Assembly: GCA_016713225.1 (NCBI GenBank)
Contig: JADJPO010000001.1
Coordinates: 558,001-622,000, forward strand
DNA from: Kineosporiaceae bacterium
Lineage (GTDB): Bacteria; Actinomycetota; Actinomycetes; Actinomycetales; Kineosporiaceae
DNA: 64,000 nucleotides
Reading direction: 5' to 3'
Shown here: positions 1-8,076 of the stretch, piece after piece
Numbering within the stretch: the first letter of the stretch is position 1
Layout: the number at the start of each line of letters is the position of its first letter
Notes under the pieces: model-generated
What the model was told of the DNA's origin: nothing
What the model saw: the letters and a program-made list of their open reading frames with translations, nothing else
Database searches by the model: none
Made by a program: the position numbers and the translations under genes

Positions 1-1150
1 CCGCCAGACCCAGCTGGTCCGGCGTGCACACGGCCCGCTCGACCCGCGAGATCGACTCCAACACATCGATACTGGGAAAGTGCCCGGCTGTCGCGAGGCG
101 TCGCGACAGCACGATGTGACCATCGAGGATGCCGCGTACGGTGTCACCGATCGGGTCCTGCAGATCGTCGCCCTCGACGAGCACGGTGTACAGCGCGGTG
201 ATGCTGCCGTCCGCCCCCGGCCCGGCTCGCTCGAGCAGCCGGGGCAGCATCGCGAACACGCTGGCGGGGTAGCCGCGGGTGGCCGGTGGCTCACCGGCGG
301 CCAGAGCCACCTCGCGCTGCGCGAGTGCGGTGCGGGTGATCGAGTCGACCACCAGCAGGACGTCGAAGCCCTGGTCGCGGAACCACTCGGCCATGCGGGT
401 GGCGGTGAACGCCGCGGTGAGCCGCAACATCGACGGGTCGTCCCCGGTGGCCAGCACGATCACGGTGCTGGCCCGGGTGACCTCGTCGAGGGTGTCCTCG
501 AGGAACTCGCGCACCTCTCGCCCTCGCTCGCCCACCAGGGCGACCACCCGCACCGGCGCCGAGGTGCCGCGCACGGCCATGCCCAACAACGTCGACTTGC
601 CCACGCCGGAACCCGCCATGATGCCCACCCGCTGACCGGCCCCGACCGGGATCAGGGTGTCCAGCGCGCGCACGCCCGTGGCCAGGGGGGTGTCGACCCG
701 CCTGCGGTGCAACGGGTTCGGCGCCGAGGCCTCCAGCGCCACCGGGACGACGTCGCGCAGTGGGCCGGCGCCGTCCATGGGGCGGCCGAGGGCGTCGACC
801 ACCCGACCGAGCAGCCCGTGGCCGGCCGGCACCAGGGCGGGTCCCCCGGTGGACACCACGGCGCATCCGGCACCGATACCCGCGGTGGTGCCCAGCGGCA
901 TACAGGTGGCACCGGAGCGATGGACCGCGACCACCTGGGCCGGCACCGAGCCGGCATCGCTGAGCACGTGCACCAGGTCGCCAACGCCGGCGCGAATGCC
1001 CTCGACCCGGATGCCGAGCCCCACCACGTCGGCGACCAGGCCGTGCACCGTGGGCCTGGCGACCGGCAGGGCGGCGGTGAAGCGGTCGGCGAGCAGGGTC
1101 GTCAGCGATTCGATGGCGGCCCGATGGCTGAGAAGGTGCTGTCCGGTCAC
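1..1150 (-). CDS. fliI: FliI, flagellar type III export ATPase (C-terminus off the window)
   Basis: Cytoplasmic ATPase that works with FliH to energise export of flagellar rod, hook and filament subunits. Translating the minus strand from GTG at 1150 gives 383 uninterrupted codons with the F1-beta/FliI signature: Walker A GSGVGKST, the run LVGERGREVREF, Walker B region VLLVVDSITR, and RGYPASVFAMLPRLLERAG. The family is about 440 residues, so roughly 55 C-terminal residues lie beyond the left edge. The start codon overlaps the fliH stop (GTGA), which implies translational coupling at the end of the flgB-to-fliI operon. Identity is certain; only completeness is in doubt. Confidence 0.96.
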   Translation of the reverse strand, partial: MTGQHLLSHRAAIESLTTLLADRFTAALPVARPTVHGLVADVVGLGIRVEGIRAGVGDLVHVLSDAGSVPAQVVAVHRSGATCMPLGTTAGIGAGCAVVSTGGPALVPAGHGLLGRVVDALGRPMDGAGPLRDVVPVALEASAPNPLHRRRVDTPLATGVRALDTLIPVGAGQRVGIMAGSGVGKSTLLGMAVRGTSAPVRVVALVGERGREVREFLEDTLDEVTRASTVIVLATGDDPSMLRLTAAFTATRMAEWFRDQGFDVLLVVDSITRTALAQREVALAAGEPPATRGYPASVFAMLPRLLERAGPGADGSITALYTVLVEGDDLQDPIGDTVRGILDGHIVLSRRLATAGHFPSIDVLESISRVERAVCTPDQLGLA

Positions 1151-1830
1151 CCGCGCAGCACCTCCTCGGCGGCGGCGATCGCCCTGGGCAACGACACGTG
1201 CAACCGTTGCGTGGGGGTCAGCGCCAGGACATCGCCGACGGGCACCTCGGCGTCGGCGACGATCCGGACGTCGTCCGGGATCTCACCGGCGAGAGCGGCC
1301 AGGTCGGCGGCGTCAGCGGGGTTGAGCCGCAGCGACACCACCTGGTCGCCCTCCGCGAGCAGCCGGATCGCGGTCCGGACGGCCTCCAGCACCGGCGGTG
1401 TCACGGAAGAGAGCTCGCGGTCGAGTACGGCCCGCGCGATCGCGATCGCCCCGTCGGTGAGTGCGTCGGCCACGTGGATCCAGGCCGGGTGCGTGGTGCG
1501 GTCGAGCGCGTGGACGGCCTGGGTCAGTTGGTCCAGCACGGTGCGGATCCGGGCGGCCTCGGTGGCTCGCTCGGCGGCGCGCAGCTCGGCCCGGCGGGCG
1601 CTCTCGGCGCCCTCGGCCTCGGCGGCGGCCCGGCGTCCCTGAGCCCACCCGGCGGCGTACCCCTGCGCACGGCCGGCCTCGCGCCCCTGCTCCATCGCCT
1701 GGTGCACCAGCCGCTCGATCTCGGGGTCGATCCAGGCCATGCCGCCGACCCCGGGCACCAGCGGGCGGTCGAATCTCATCGCCCGCACGATGGGCTCGCT
1801 GCGATCCGGGTTACTCGACGAGGGCTTCAT
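1147..1830 (-). CDS. fliH: FliH, flagellar export ATPase regulator/stator
   Basis: FliH dimers bind the FliI N-terminus and tether it to the export gate. About 227 residues from the chosen start MKPSSSNPD. There is an acidic/Ala-rich helical stretch (AMEQGREAGRAQGYAAGWAQ) with the GxxxG-like spacing typical of FliH/YscL. A C-terminal globular part ends in DVLALTPTQRLHVSLPR. It lies between fliG and fliI as in most flagellar operons. The start at 1830 overlaps the end of fliG by 20 bp and has a GGGG sequence just upstream; an internal ATG at 1779 (MRFDRPL) is a reasonable alternative. Called mainly by position and C-terminal pattern, because FliH sequences diverge strongly. Confidence 0.85.
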   Translation of the reverse strand: MKPSSSNPDRSEPIVRAMRFDRPLVPGVGGMAWIDPEIERLVHQAMEQGREAGRAQGYAAGWAQGRRAAAEAEGAESARRAELRAAERATEAARIRTVLDQLTQAVHALDRTTHPAWIHVADALTDGAIAIARAVLDRELSSVTPPVLEAVRTAIRLLAEGDQVVSLRLNPADAADLAALAGEIPDDVRIVADAEVPVGDVLALTPTQRLHVSLPRAIAAAEEVLRG

Positions 1831-2827
1831 CGTTACCCCGCATGATGACGATCTGCCCGGACTGCTCGAGCGCACGAATCTCGGTGACGATCTTGGCCTG
1901 GGCCTCCTCGACCTCGGACAGGCGCTTGGGACCGAGCAGCTCGATCTCCTCGGCCAGGTTCTCGGCCGCGCGGGTCGACAGGTTGCGCATGATCTTCTCG
2001 CGCACGGCCGCGCTGGTGCCCTTGAGCGCCAACGCGAGCGAGGAGCTCTCGACGTTGCGCAGCACGAGCTGAATGGCCTTGTCGTCCAGCGTGACGATGT
2101 CCTCGAAGATGAACATCTGTGCCCGAACCTGTTCGGCCAGATCGGGACTGAGGGTCTCGAGACCTTCGAGGATCATGCGCTCGGTCCCGCGGTCGGCACG
2201 GTTGATGATCGCGACCAGCGGCCCCACACCGCCGACGGACGACAACTCCTGCGGCCCGATGACGGTGGACATCCGGCGGTCGAGCTCGCGCTCGATCAGC
2301 CGGATGACGTCCGGCGAGGCGCGCTCCATACACGCGATCCGATGGGCGATGTCCGCCTGGGTGCCCTGATCGAACCCGGAGAGCACCAGGGCCGACTGCT
2401 GCGGCGACAGGTGCGCCAGGACCAGCGCGATGGTCTGCGGGTGCTCGTCGCCCAGGAACGTGATCAGTTGCCGCGCATCGGATTTGCGCATGGACTCGAA
2501 CGGCATCTCGGCCAGGGTGGCCCCGAGCCGCTCCATGATCTCTTCGGCGCGCTCCCGGCCCAGGCTCTCGGCCAACAACGCCTTGGCCAGATCCAGCCCA
2601 CCGCGGCCGGCCGTCTCGTTGGAGTGCAGCGTCTCGTGTGCCTCGCTCAGGACGGCGCTGGCGTCGTCCACCGAGACGTCGCGCAGCCGCACGATCTCTG
2701 CGGTCAGGTCCTCGACCATCTGGTCGGGCAACATGGCGAGCACCTTGGACGCGCGTTCCTTGCCGAGCTGAACCAGCAGGATCGCGGCCTTGCGCAAGCC
2801 CGACAGGCCGACGGTGGCAACGGTCAT
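1811..2827 (-). CDS. fliG: FliG, flagellar motor switch protein
   Basis: Rotor protein that binds FliF and, through its C-terminal charged helix, the stator MotA; it sets torque and direction. 338 residues, the normal family length. The N-terminus GLRKAAILLVQLGKERASKVL, the central EHPQTIALVLAHL motif and the C-terminal MFIFEDIVTLDDKAIQLVLR segment are diagnostic. It starts 2 bp after the fliF stop and overlaps fliH, so it belongs to the same operon. The conserved charged C-terminal helix (residues about 270-310) appears intact, suggesting a working motor. Confidence 0.97.
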   Translation of the reverse strand: MTVATVGLSGLRKAAILLVQLGKERASKVLAMLPDQMVEDLTAEIVRLRDVSVDDASAVLSEAHETLHSNETAGRGGLDLAKALLAESLGRERAEEIMERLGATLAEMPFESMRKSDARQLITFLGDEHPQTIALVLAHLSPQQSALVLSGFDQGTQADIAHRIACMERASPDVIRLIERELDRRMSTVIGPQELSSVGGVGPLVAIINRADRGTERMILEGLETLSPDLAEQVRAQMFIFEDIVTLDDKAIQLVLRNVESSSLALALKGTSAAVREKIMRNLSTRAAENLAEEIELLGPKRLSEVEEAQAKIVTEIRALEQSGQIVIMRGNDEALVE

Positions 2828-2829
2828 CG

Positions 2830-4461
2830 TCAGTTGCTCCGCTGCTCGAGCCAGCCCTGAACCAGCTGGGCGATGTCATCGGGCTGGCTGTCGACGAAGG
2901 AGGCGACCTCTTCACGCAGCTTCTCGCGCTCGATGATCGGGCTGAGCGCCTCCTGCTCGAGGGCACCCAGCTCACCGGCCGGACCGGCGCCCAGCTCGCG
3001 CATCCGGTCGGCGCCGATGGCCTCGAGCCGGGAGGGCACCAGCAGGCCGTCGGGCAGATCGGTCGCGGTGGCATCGACGGTCGGGGTTGCGGCCTTGCCC
3101 TTGCGCTGCTTCAGCATCAGGATCACCGCCGCGATCACGATGAGCAGGCCCATGCCGCCCTTCTTGCCCAGGTCGATGTAGCCGGCGGTCTTGGCCTCGG
3201 CCTCGGCCTTGGCCAACTCCTTGGCGGTCTTCTCGGCAGCCGCCTTGTTGAACGGCACCGCGTTGACCTGCACCACGTCACCCCGGGTGCTGTCGATCCC
3301 CACGGCACTGGCCACCAGGGCCTGCACCGTGGCGGGGTCGACGCCTTCCGCCGCACTGGAGTCGAGCACCACGGCCACGCTCAGCCGCTTCACGGCGCCG
3401 GGGGCGGCCTCGGCCTCGACGATGCTCTTGCCGATCCCGTTGTTCCGGGTCGTGCTGTCCTTGTAGTACTGGCCGGTGCCCATGGCGCTGGACAGCGGGG
3501 TGGGGGTGATCACGCCGAGCAACCCGCCAACGCCGCCGGGGCCGGGATTGAAGGCCTCCCGGGAGGTCTGCTCGCTCAGCGGCAGCGCCGGCGAGGGCAG
3601 GTAGCTCTCGGTCGTGGAGTGCTTGGCGTCGAAGTCGAGTGCCGCGCTCACCCGCACCACGGCACTCCCGGCGCCGAGCACCTGGTCGAGCATCTGCTGG
3701 GTCTTGGCGGCCACCCGGTCCTCGAACTGGGCGGTCTGCTCGTCGGTGTCGTTGGCGTTGGCCGCCGCGGCACCGCTGCTGCCGTCGTTCGGCGCGGTGA
3801 GCAGGGTGCCGTTGCCGTCGCTGACGGCGACGTTCGCGGTCAGCAGGCCCGGAACGCTGGTCGCGACCAGGTTGGTCACCGATCGCACCTGGCTCTTGCT
3901 GAGGGTCGTGCCGGGTGCCAGCGAGAGCAGCACCGACGCCGTGGTCTTGTCCTTCTCGGTGACGAACACGCTGTCCTTGGGGATGGCGAGCTTCACGATG
4001 GCGGTGTTCACCCCGGCGATGGCCTCCAGGGTCTTGGCCACCTCGCCCTCGATCGCTCGCTGGTAGGCGGCGTTCTGCTGGATCTCGGTCGCGGTCATGC
4101 CCTGCTGATCGAAGATCGCCCAGCTGCTCGAATCCGAGGTGGTGGACGGCAATCCCTTGGCACCCACCGACACCCGCAGGGCGTAGAGCTGGGACTGCGG
4201 CACCATCACGGTGTTGCCGTTTCCGCCGAGCTTGTACTGGGCGCCCTCGGCCTGCAGCTCCTCCACGATCTTCTGGGTGTCCGCGCTCGAGGTCTCACCG
4301 AACAGCGGGGTCCAGGTGGGCTGGGCCACCCACCGGGTCAACGCGAAGGCCCCCAGGATCAGGCCGAGCGCCGCCACCAGGATGATGCCGCGCTGACCGG
4401 GCGTGAACCCGCCGGCGAGCCCCTTGGCGCGCCCCATGGCCTGGTTCATGCGAGCGTTCAC
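2830..4461 (-). CDS. fliF: FliF, flagellar MS-ring protein
   Basis: Inner-membrane ring on which the rotor and export apparatus assemble. 543 residues. An N-terminal membrane helix at about residues 26-44 (IILVAALGLILGAFALTRWV) is followed by the YscJ/FliF ring-building domain (TPLFGETSSADTQKIVEEL, KDSVFVTEKDKTTASVLL). A second membrane helix lies near 440-460 (GMGLLIVIAAVILMLKQR), before a cytoplasmic tail that binds FliG. The GTG start at 4461 overlaps the fliE stop (GTGA); an ATG four codons later is possible. Confidence 0.97.
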   Translation of the reverse strand: MNARMNQAMGRAKGLAGGFTPGQRGIILVAALGLILGAFALTRWVAQPTWTPLFGETSSADTQKIVEELQAEGAQYKLGGNGNTVMVPQSQLYALRVSVGAKGLPSTTSDSSSWAIFDQQGMTATEIQQNAAYQRAIEGEVAKTLEAIAGVNTAIVKLAIPKDSVFVTEKDKTTASVLLSLAPGTTLSKSQVRSVTNLVATSVPGLLTANVAVSDGNGTLLTAPNDGSSGAAAANANDTDEQTAQFEDRVAAKTQQMLDQVLGAGSAVVRVSAALDFDAKHSTTESYLPSPALPLSEQTSREAFNPGPGGVGGLLGVITPTPLSSAMGTGQYYKDSTTRNNGIGKSIVEAEAAPGAVKRLSVAVVLDSSAAEGVDPATVQALVASAVGIDSTRGDVVQVNAVPFNKAAAEKTAKELAKAEAEAKTAGYIDLGKKGGMGLLIVIAAVILMLKQRKGKAATPTVDATATDLPDGLLVPSRLEAIGADRMRELGAGPAGELGALEQEALSPIIEREKLREEVASFVDSQPDDIAQLVQGWLEQRSN

Positions 4462-4820
4462 AGCGGCATCCTCATGATCTCGTTGAAGGCCTCGAGGGCC
4501 TTGTTGCGAACGGTCGTGGTGATCTCGGTGGCCGTCTGCATCTGGGTGGCGGCGATCACGTAGTCGTGCACGTCGGTGAGGTCACCCGTGGCTGCCTGCA
4601 CCGCCTTTCCGGCGGCCGAGCGGTCCATCGACTCCAGTGAACTGATGCCGTTCGAGACCGCCTGCCCGAAGTCGGCGCCCCGGTTGCCCGCCGCCTCCGC
4701 GATCCGTCCGGCCGGTGAGGTCGGTGACGTGGCGGTGAGTTCGGCGGCCTGCCGCTGGTAGATCCGGCTGATGCGGTCGAGGTTCGCGGCGCTCACCCCA
4801 CCGATACCGCTGACGGCCAT
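4458..4820 (-). CDS. fliE: FliE, MS-ring/rod junction protein
   Basis: Small exported protein that links the MS ring to the proximal rod. 120 residues. The C-terminal half has the FliE signature: LTDVHDYVIAATQMQTATEI followed by TTTVRNKALEAFNEIMRMPL, a segment found almost unchanged across bacteria. The N-terminal 45 residues are variable, as usual. The start at 4820 overlaps the flgC stop (ATGA), which fixes it despite the reading frame staying open upstream. Part of the flgB-flgC-fliE-fliF-fliG-fliH-fliI operon. Confidence 0.95.
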   Translation of the reverse strand: MAVSGIGGVSAANLDRISRIYQRQAAELTATSPTSPAGRIAEAAGNRGADFGQAVSNGISSLESMDRSAAGKAVQAATGDLTDVHDYVIAATQMQTATEITTTVRNKALEAFNEIMRMPL

Positions 4821-5215
4821 CAGCGACCCATCGCGATCGCGGCGTCGTAGCACGCCTTGACCCGGGTCAGGTTCGACGCGCTGACCTGGTAGCCCCGCTG
4901 GGCCATGATCATGGTGGTCATCTGCTCGCCCAGATCGGTGTCCGGCAACCGGACCAGGCCGTCCTTGTCGGCCATCGGGTGGTCGGGGGAGTACACCAGG
5001 CGGCCCTCGGCCTTGCCCAGCTCGATGCCGCGCACGCCGACCCCGCGGCCGACGCCGCCGTCCTCGAGGGACTGCGCCAGCACGTACCGGGCGCGAAACG
5101 CCTCTTCGCTGGTGGGGCGAACCGTGTTGATGTTGGCGATGTTGTCCGAGATGGCGTCCATCCAGGTCTGGTGGACGTTCATCGAGCTTCCGCTGATCCC
5201 CAGGGCCTCGAACAT
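4820..5215 (-). CDS. flgC: FlgC, flagellar proximal rod protein
   Basis: Exported rod subunit. 131 residues. Contains the rod/hook N-terminal motif (HQTWMDAISDNIANINTVRP), the central VYSPDHPMADKDGLVRLPD and the C-terminal helix MIMAQRGYQVSASNLTRVKA, all typical of FlgC. It starts 2 bp after flgB and overlaps fliE. No signal peptide, as expected for a substrate of the flagellar export system. Confidence 0.97.
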   Translation of the reverse strand: MFEALGISGSSMNVHQTWMDAISDNIANINTVRPTSEEAFRARYVLAQSLEDGGVGRGVGVRGIELGKAEGRLVYSPDHPMADKDGLVRLPDTDLGEQMTTMIMAQRGYQVSASNLTRVKACYDAAIAMGR

Positions 5216-5217
5216 GA

Positions 5218-5565
5218 TCAGGCCCCCCGGACGGCGCTGCGGTAGAGCGAGAACCGGTCACCGGTGGCCCGTACCGCCAGCTCGTAGGCGAGTTGGGTGT
5301 TCATCGCGGCCACGACGGTGTCGGCCAGGTTCACGTTGTTCCCCGTCAGCCCGCCGGGAGCGTTGGAGTACTGCACCTGGGGCCGCGTCTCCAACGGGTT
5401 GTCACCGCCGGCCACCGCATTCTTCAGATCGCCCTCGAAGCTGACCGAGCGGGCGCGGAAGTAGGGCGTGTTGACGTTGGCGATGTTGTCGCTGAGCGCC
5501 CGCTGGCGAGCCGACAGCCCGTTGAGGGCTGCGTGCAGCGTGCTGATCGAGACGTCGTCGAGCAT
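5218..5565 (-). CDS. flgB: FlgB, flagellar proximal rod protein
   Basis: First gene of the basal-body operon visible here. 115 residues. ALSDNIANVNTPYFRARSVSF is the rod-protein N-terminal signature and AAMNTQLAYELAVRATGDRF the C-terminal helix. The 214 bp upstream (5566-5779) separates it from the glycosyltransferase gene and probably contains the operon promoter. I found no sigma28-type box there, consistent with an earlier expression class than fliC. Confidence 0.97.
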   Translation of the reverse strand: MLDDVSISTLHAALNGLSARQRALSDNIANVNTPYFRARSVSFEGDLKNAVAGGDNPLETRPQVQYSNAPGGLTGNNVNLADTVVAAMNTQLAYELAVRATGDRFSLYRSAVRGA

Positions 5566-5779
5566 CTGGACCCCTTGTCCCCGGTGCGCTCACGTGAGTG
5601 ATCGCCGTAGGCGTCGTGTCATGCGGTGCGCCGTTCCGTGGCGCTGCAGAGCGGTCCGTGCTCTGCCTATGACCTCGTCCGGGAGCCGTTCTCGCTGAAG
5701 GAATCCACGGCCGAGCGGGGTGACTGTCCGCCGTCCGGCCCAGCCGGCGACCGCGGGTTGCTCACGCTCTGTGGCGGGC

Positions 5780-7204
5780 TCACCCGGTGGTGTCGGCCGG
5801 CACCGGATCAGGTGCCGCCGAAAGGGTGCCGACCAGGTCGGCCACCCGCCCGCCGGTCTCACCCACTCGGCGCAGCTCGATGAGCAGGTCGGTGACGAAG
5901 GCGCCGGTCGAGGCCGCCAGATGGGCCGCCAGCTCGCTCTCTCGGCCACGCCACAGCCGCAGCAGGAACTCCGTGTTGTCGTAGTGCGGCCCGAACTGCG
6001 TCAGGCAGTCGGCCAGCACCTCGCGGGCCTCTTCGATCAGTCCCTCGGCACCGGCGTAGATCACCCGGGCCAGCATCACCGATTCCAGGGGGAGCCGATT
6101 GCCCACCGGTTCGATGATCTCGTCGATGCCGCGCAGCAACTCGAGTGCCTCGGGGCGCCGTCCGATCCGTGCCAGCCCCTGCGCGGCGAGCCAGTCGCAG
6201 AACTGCGCTGTGGCGAAGCCACAGCAGCGCAGCTCGTCCACCAGCAGCAGAGCGGCCTCGTCGTGACCGCCGGTGTCCAGGAGTGTCTGGGCCAGCAAGG
6301 CGATCGCCTGCGCTTGCAACACGCCGCCGGCCGCCAGCTCGCGGACGGTCTCGAAGGCCTCCACCGCCTCTTGGCGGCGTCCCACCATGAGCAGCGAGCG
6401 CCCCAGATCCAGGACGGCGCGGCTGACCGCGTTGAGGTCAGGGCTGTCAGGGTTGTCAGGGCTGTCGGGGTTGTCAGGGCGGGCGGTCGGATTCTCGTTC
6501 AGGCCGGCGACCAACTCGTCCACCTGGGCCTGGGCCAGCTCGAGGTTGCGGACACCCTTGCTGCGCCGGACCTGCTCGTCGTTGTACCCGGTGTGCCGGA
6601 TGTGCAGCACCCCGGGGGCCAACCTCAGGATCCGTCCGATGCCGGGTTCCTGGCCGGGCAGCTGCATCATCTCGTGCACCCTGCCGTGCCAGCGGACGCC
6701 GTCTCGGCGGGCGATGCGCAGCGACAGCAGACTGTGACGCTCCTCGTCGGTGGCCGACACGTTGAGCACCCGCAGTTGGATGAAGTCGATGGCCCGCACC
6801 GGTGGTGCGCCGGGGAACGCCCCGGTGTCCCCGCTCAGATAGGCCCGCAGCGCGGCGGCGTTGCCGACCACCCGGTCGTCGCCGTCCACGATCAGGACCC
6901 ATTCGGCGCGAGTCAGGTCCAGGGCGGCATTGCGGGCGCGCGAGAAGTCGTTGTCCCAATGGCCCAGGTGCACCCGGCACCCCGCGGCGCGGGCGATGGC
7001 GACGGTGTCGTCGGTCGACCCGGTGTCGTAGACCACCACCTCGTCGACCACCCCGACGAGACTCGCCAGGATGTGCGGCAGGTTCTCCGCCTCGTTCTTG
7101 ACGATCATGGTGGCGGCCAGCAGCGGACGACGGGGCCGGCGCGGTGCTCGGGACTTGGTACGGCTCACCGGGTTCTCATCGGCTCGCCGCGGCCCGGGCT
7201 TCAC
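5780..7204 (-). CDS. Family 2 glycosyltransferase with TPR-like C-terminal half
   Basis: 474 residues. The N-terminal domain (about 30-260) is a GT-A glycosyltransferase: LLAATMIVKNEAENLPHILA, then VVVYDTGSTDDTVAIAR, the metal-binding segment WVLIVDGDDRV and a W-containing acceptor loop GVRWHGRVHEMM. The C-terminal part (about 285-470) is helical with repeats resembling TPRs (LGRSLLMVGRRQEAVEAFETV). Between them is a low-complexity linker of alternating PDN and PDS triplets, encoded by a 9-bp periodic repeat at about 6430-6480. It lies 31 bp after the fliT-like gene and shares its strand. Inference: it glycosylates flagellin or another filament protein; the sugar is unknown. Confidence 0.85.
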   Translation of the reverse strand: MKPGPRRADENPVSRTKSRAPRRPRRPLLAATMIVKNEAENLPHILASLVGVVDEVVVYDTGSTDDTVAIARAAGCRVHLGHWDNDFSRARNAALDLTRAEWVLIVDGDDRVVGNAAALRAYLSGDTGAFPGAPPVRAIDFIQLRVLNVSATDEERHSLLSLRIARRDGVRWHGRVHEMMQLPGQEPGIGRILRLAPGVLHIRHTGYNDEQVRRSKGVRNLELAQAQVDELVAGLNENPTARPDNPDSPDNPDSPDLNAVSRAVLDLGRSLLMVGRRQEAVEAFETVRELAAGGVLQAQAIALLAQTLLDTGGHDEAALLLVDELRCCGFATAQFCDWLAAQGLARIGRRPEALELLRGIDEIIEPVGNRLPLESVMLARVIYAGAEGLIEEAREVLADCLTQFGPHYDNTEFLLRLWRGRESELAAHLAASTGAFVTDLLIELRRVGETGGRVADLVGTLSAAPDPVPADTTG

Positions 7205-7234
7205 CCGATCAGCTCATCTGCTGCTCCGGCGGGC

Positions 7235-7537
7235 TCAGCTCATGACGTCGAGCTTCTCGCCGGCGTGCACCATGTCGTACCCCGTGCTGCGCACCTGCTG
7301 GCGAGGCAGCGTGGCCAGCCGCTCGGTGACGGCGTCGCGGTGCTCGCCGAGCATCATGCTCACCTGCTCCAGGAGTGCGGCAACGACGGTCCGCCGGGGT
7401 TCCACGGCGGCGGGCGGGGGCCCGGCGGGCAGGTCCAGGGCCGGCATCTGCGGGGCACGCCCCGCGAGCAGGCTGGCCTTGACGTCGAGCGCAGCAGCCT
7501 CGACGGCGTCCAGATAATCGATCCACGTCGGCGTCAT
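7235..7537 (-). CDS. FliT-like export chaperone (small protein after FliS)
   Basis: 100 residues, mainly helical, with no recognisable catalytic motif. It starts by ATGA overlap with fliS and sits just downstream of fliD-fliS, the usual place of the FliT/FlgN-class chaperone for the filament cap FliD. Its size (about 100 residues) and its heptad-like VVAALLEQVSMMLGEHRDAV helix fit such a chaperone. FliT proteins share little sequence, so the call rests on position and size. Confidence 0.6.
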   Translation of the reverse strand: MTPTWIDYLDAVEAAALDVKASLLAGRAPQMPALDLPAGPPPAAVEPRRTVVAALLEQVSMMLGEHRDAVTERLATLPRQQVRSTGYDMVHAGEKLDVMS

Positions 7538-7974
7538 GTGGCGCCTCCCTGTACAGCGCCTCCCTGCGCTCGGTATTCCTCGGTGCTCGCACTGGGCGGA
7601 GCACCCCCGCTGGCAACGTGCCAGGCGTCTCGCAGCGGGACCACCATGTCTCGACAGGTGGCCACTCGCTGGGGGTCATGGTGTAGCCGGGCCTGGATCA
7701 GCTCCTGGACCAGCCACAGGTACAGCGCCGCCAGGGATTCACCCTGCGGCCAGATCTCGGTGTCGAGCGTGGAGTGCAGCTCGAGGATGATGTCGCTGGC
7801 GTGGCTCAGCCGCTCGCCGGTCATCGCGATGTCGCCCCGCAACATGGCGTCGTGGGCAATGCCCAGGTCGACCACGAGCCGGTCGTACAGCATGGTCAGC
7901 AGTCGTGCCGGTGAGACGGTCTGTGAGGCATCGGAGGCATACCGCGCCTGCGCGTGTGCGAGTGCGTACGACAT
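7534..7974 (-). CDS. fliS: FliS, flagellin export chaperone
   Basis: Binds the flagellin C-terminus in the cytoplasm and prevents early polymerisation. 146 residues: ARYASDASQTVSPARLLTML and LYDRLVVDLGIAHDAML match the FliS helical core (YxxxxVxTASPxxLIxMLYDG...). The last 20 residues (from about 125) are Ala/Gly-rich and variable. A strong Shine-Dalgarno, AGGAGGTGGG, precedes the ATG at 7974. Located between fliD and the fliT-like gene. Confidence 0.93.
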   Translation of the reverse strand: MSYALAHAQARYASDASQTVSPARLLTMLYDRLVVDLGIAHDAMLRGDIAMTGERLSHASDIILELHSTLDTEIWPQGESLAALYLWLVQELIQARLHHDPQRVATCRDMVVPLRDAWHVASGGAPPSASTEEYRAQGGAVQGGAT

Positions 7975-8076
7975 GCCCCACCTCCTCAGCCTTCTTGGTT
8001 ACGTCGGACGTGCGTGGTCCGGCCTGAGTACGCCGATGGGGTTGTCCTGCCCGTACGGCCGGCCCCCGTGTCGGTA

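Noticed and set aside
1739..4563. Two long overlapping plus-strand frames opposite fliG and fliF
   Set aside because: Low-complexity translations without motifs; antisense to conserved flagellar genes.
5646..5666. A 7-bp hairpin between the glycosyltransferase gene and flgB
   Set aside because: Too short and weak to call a terminator with confidence, with no other support.
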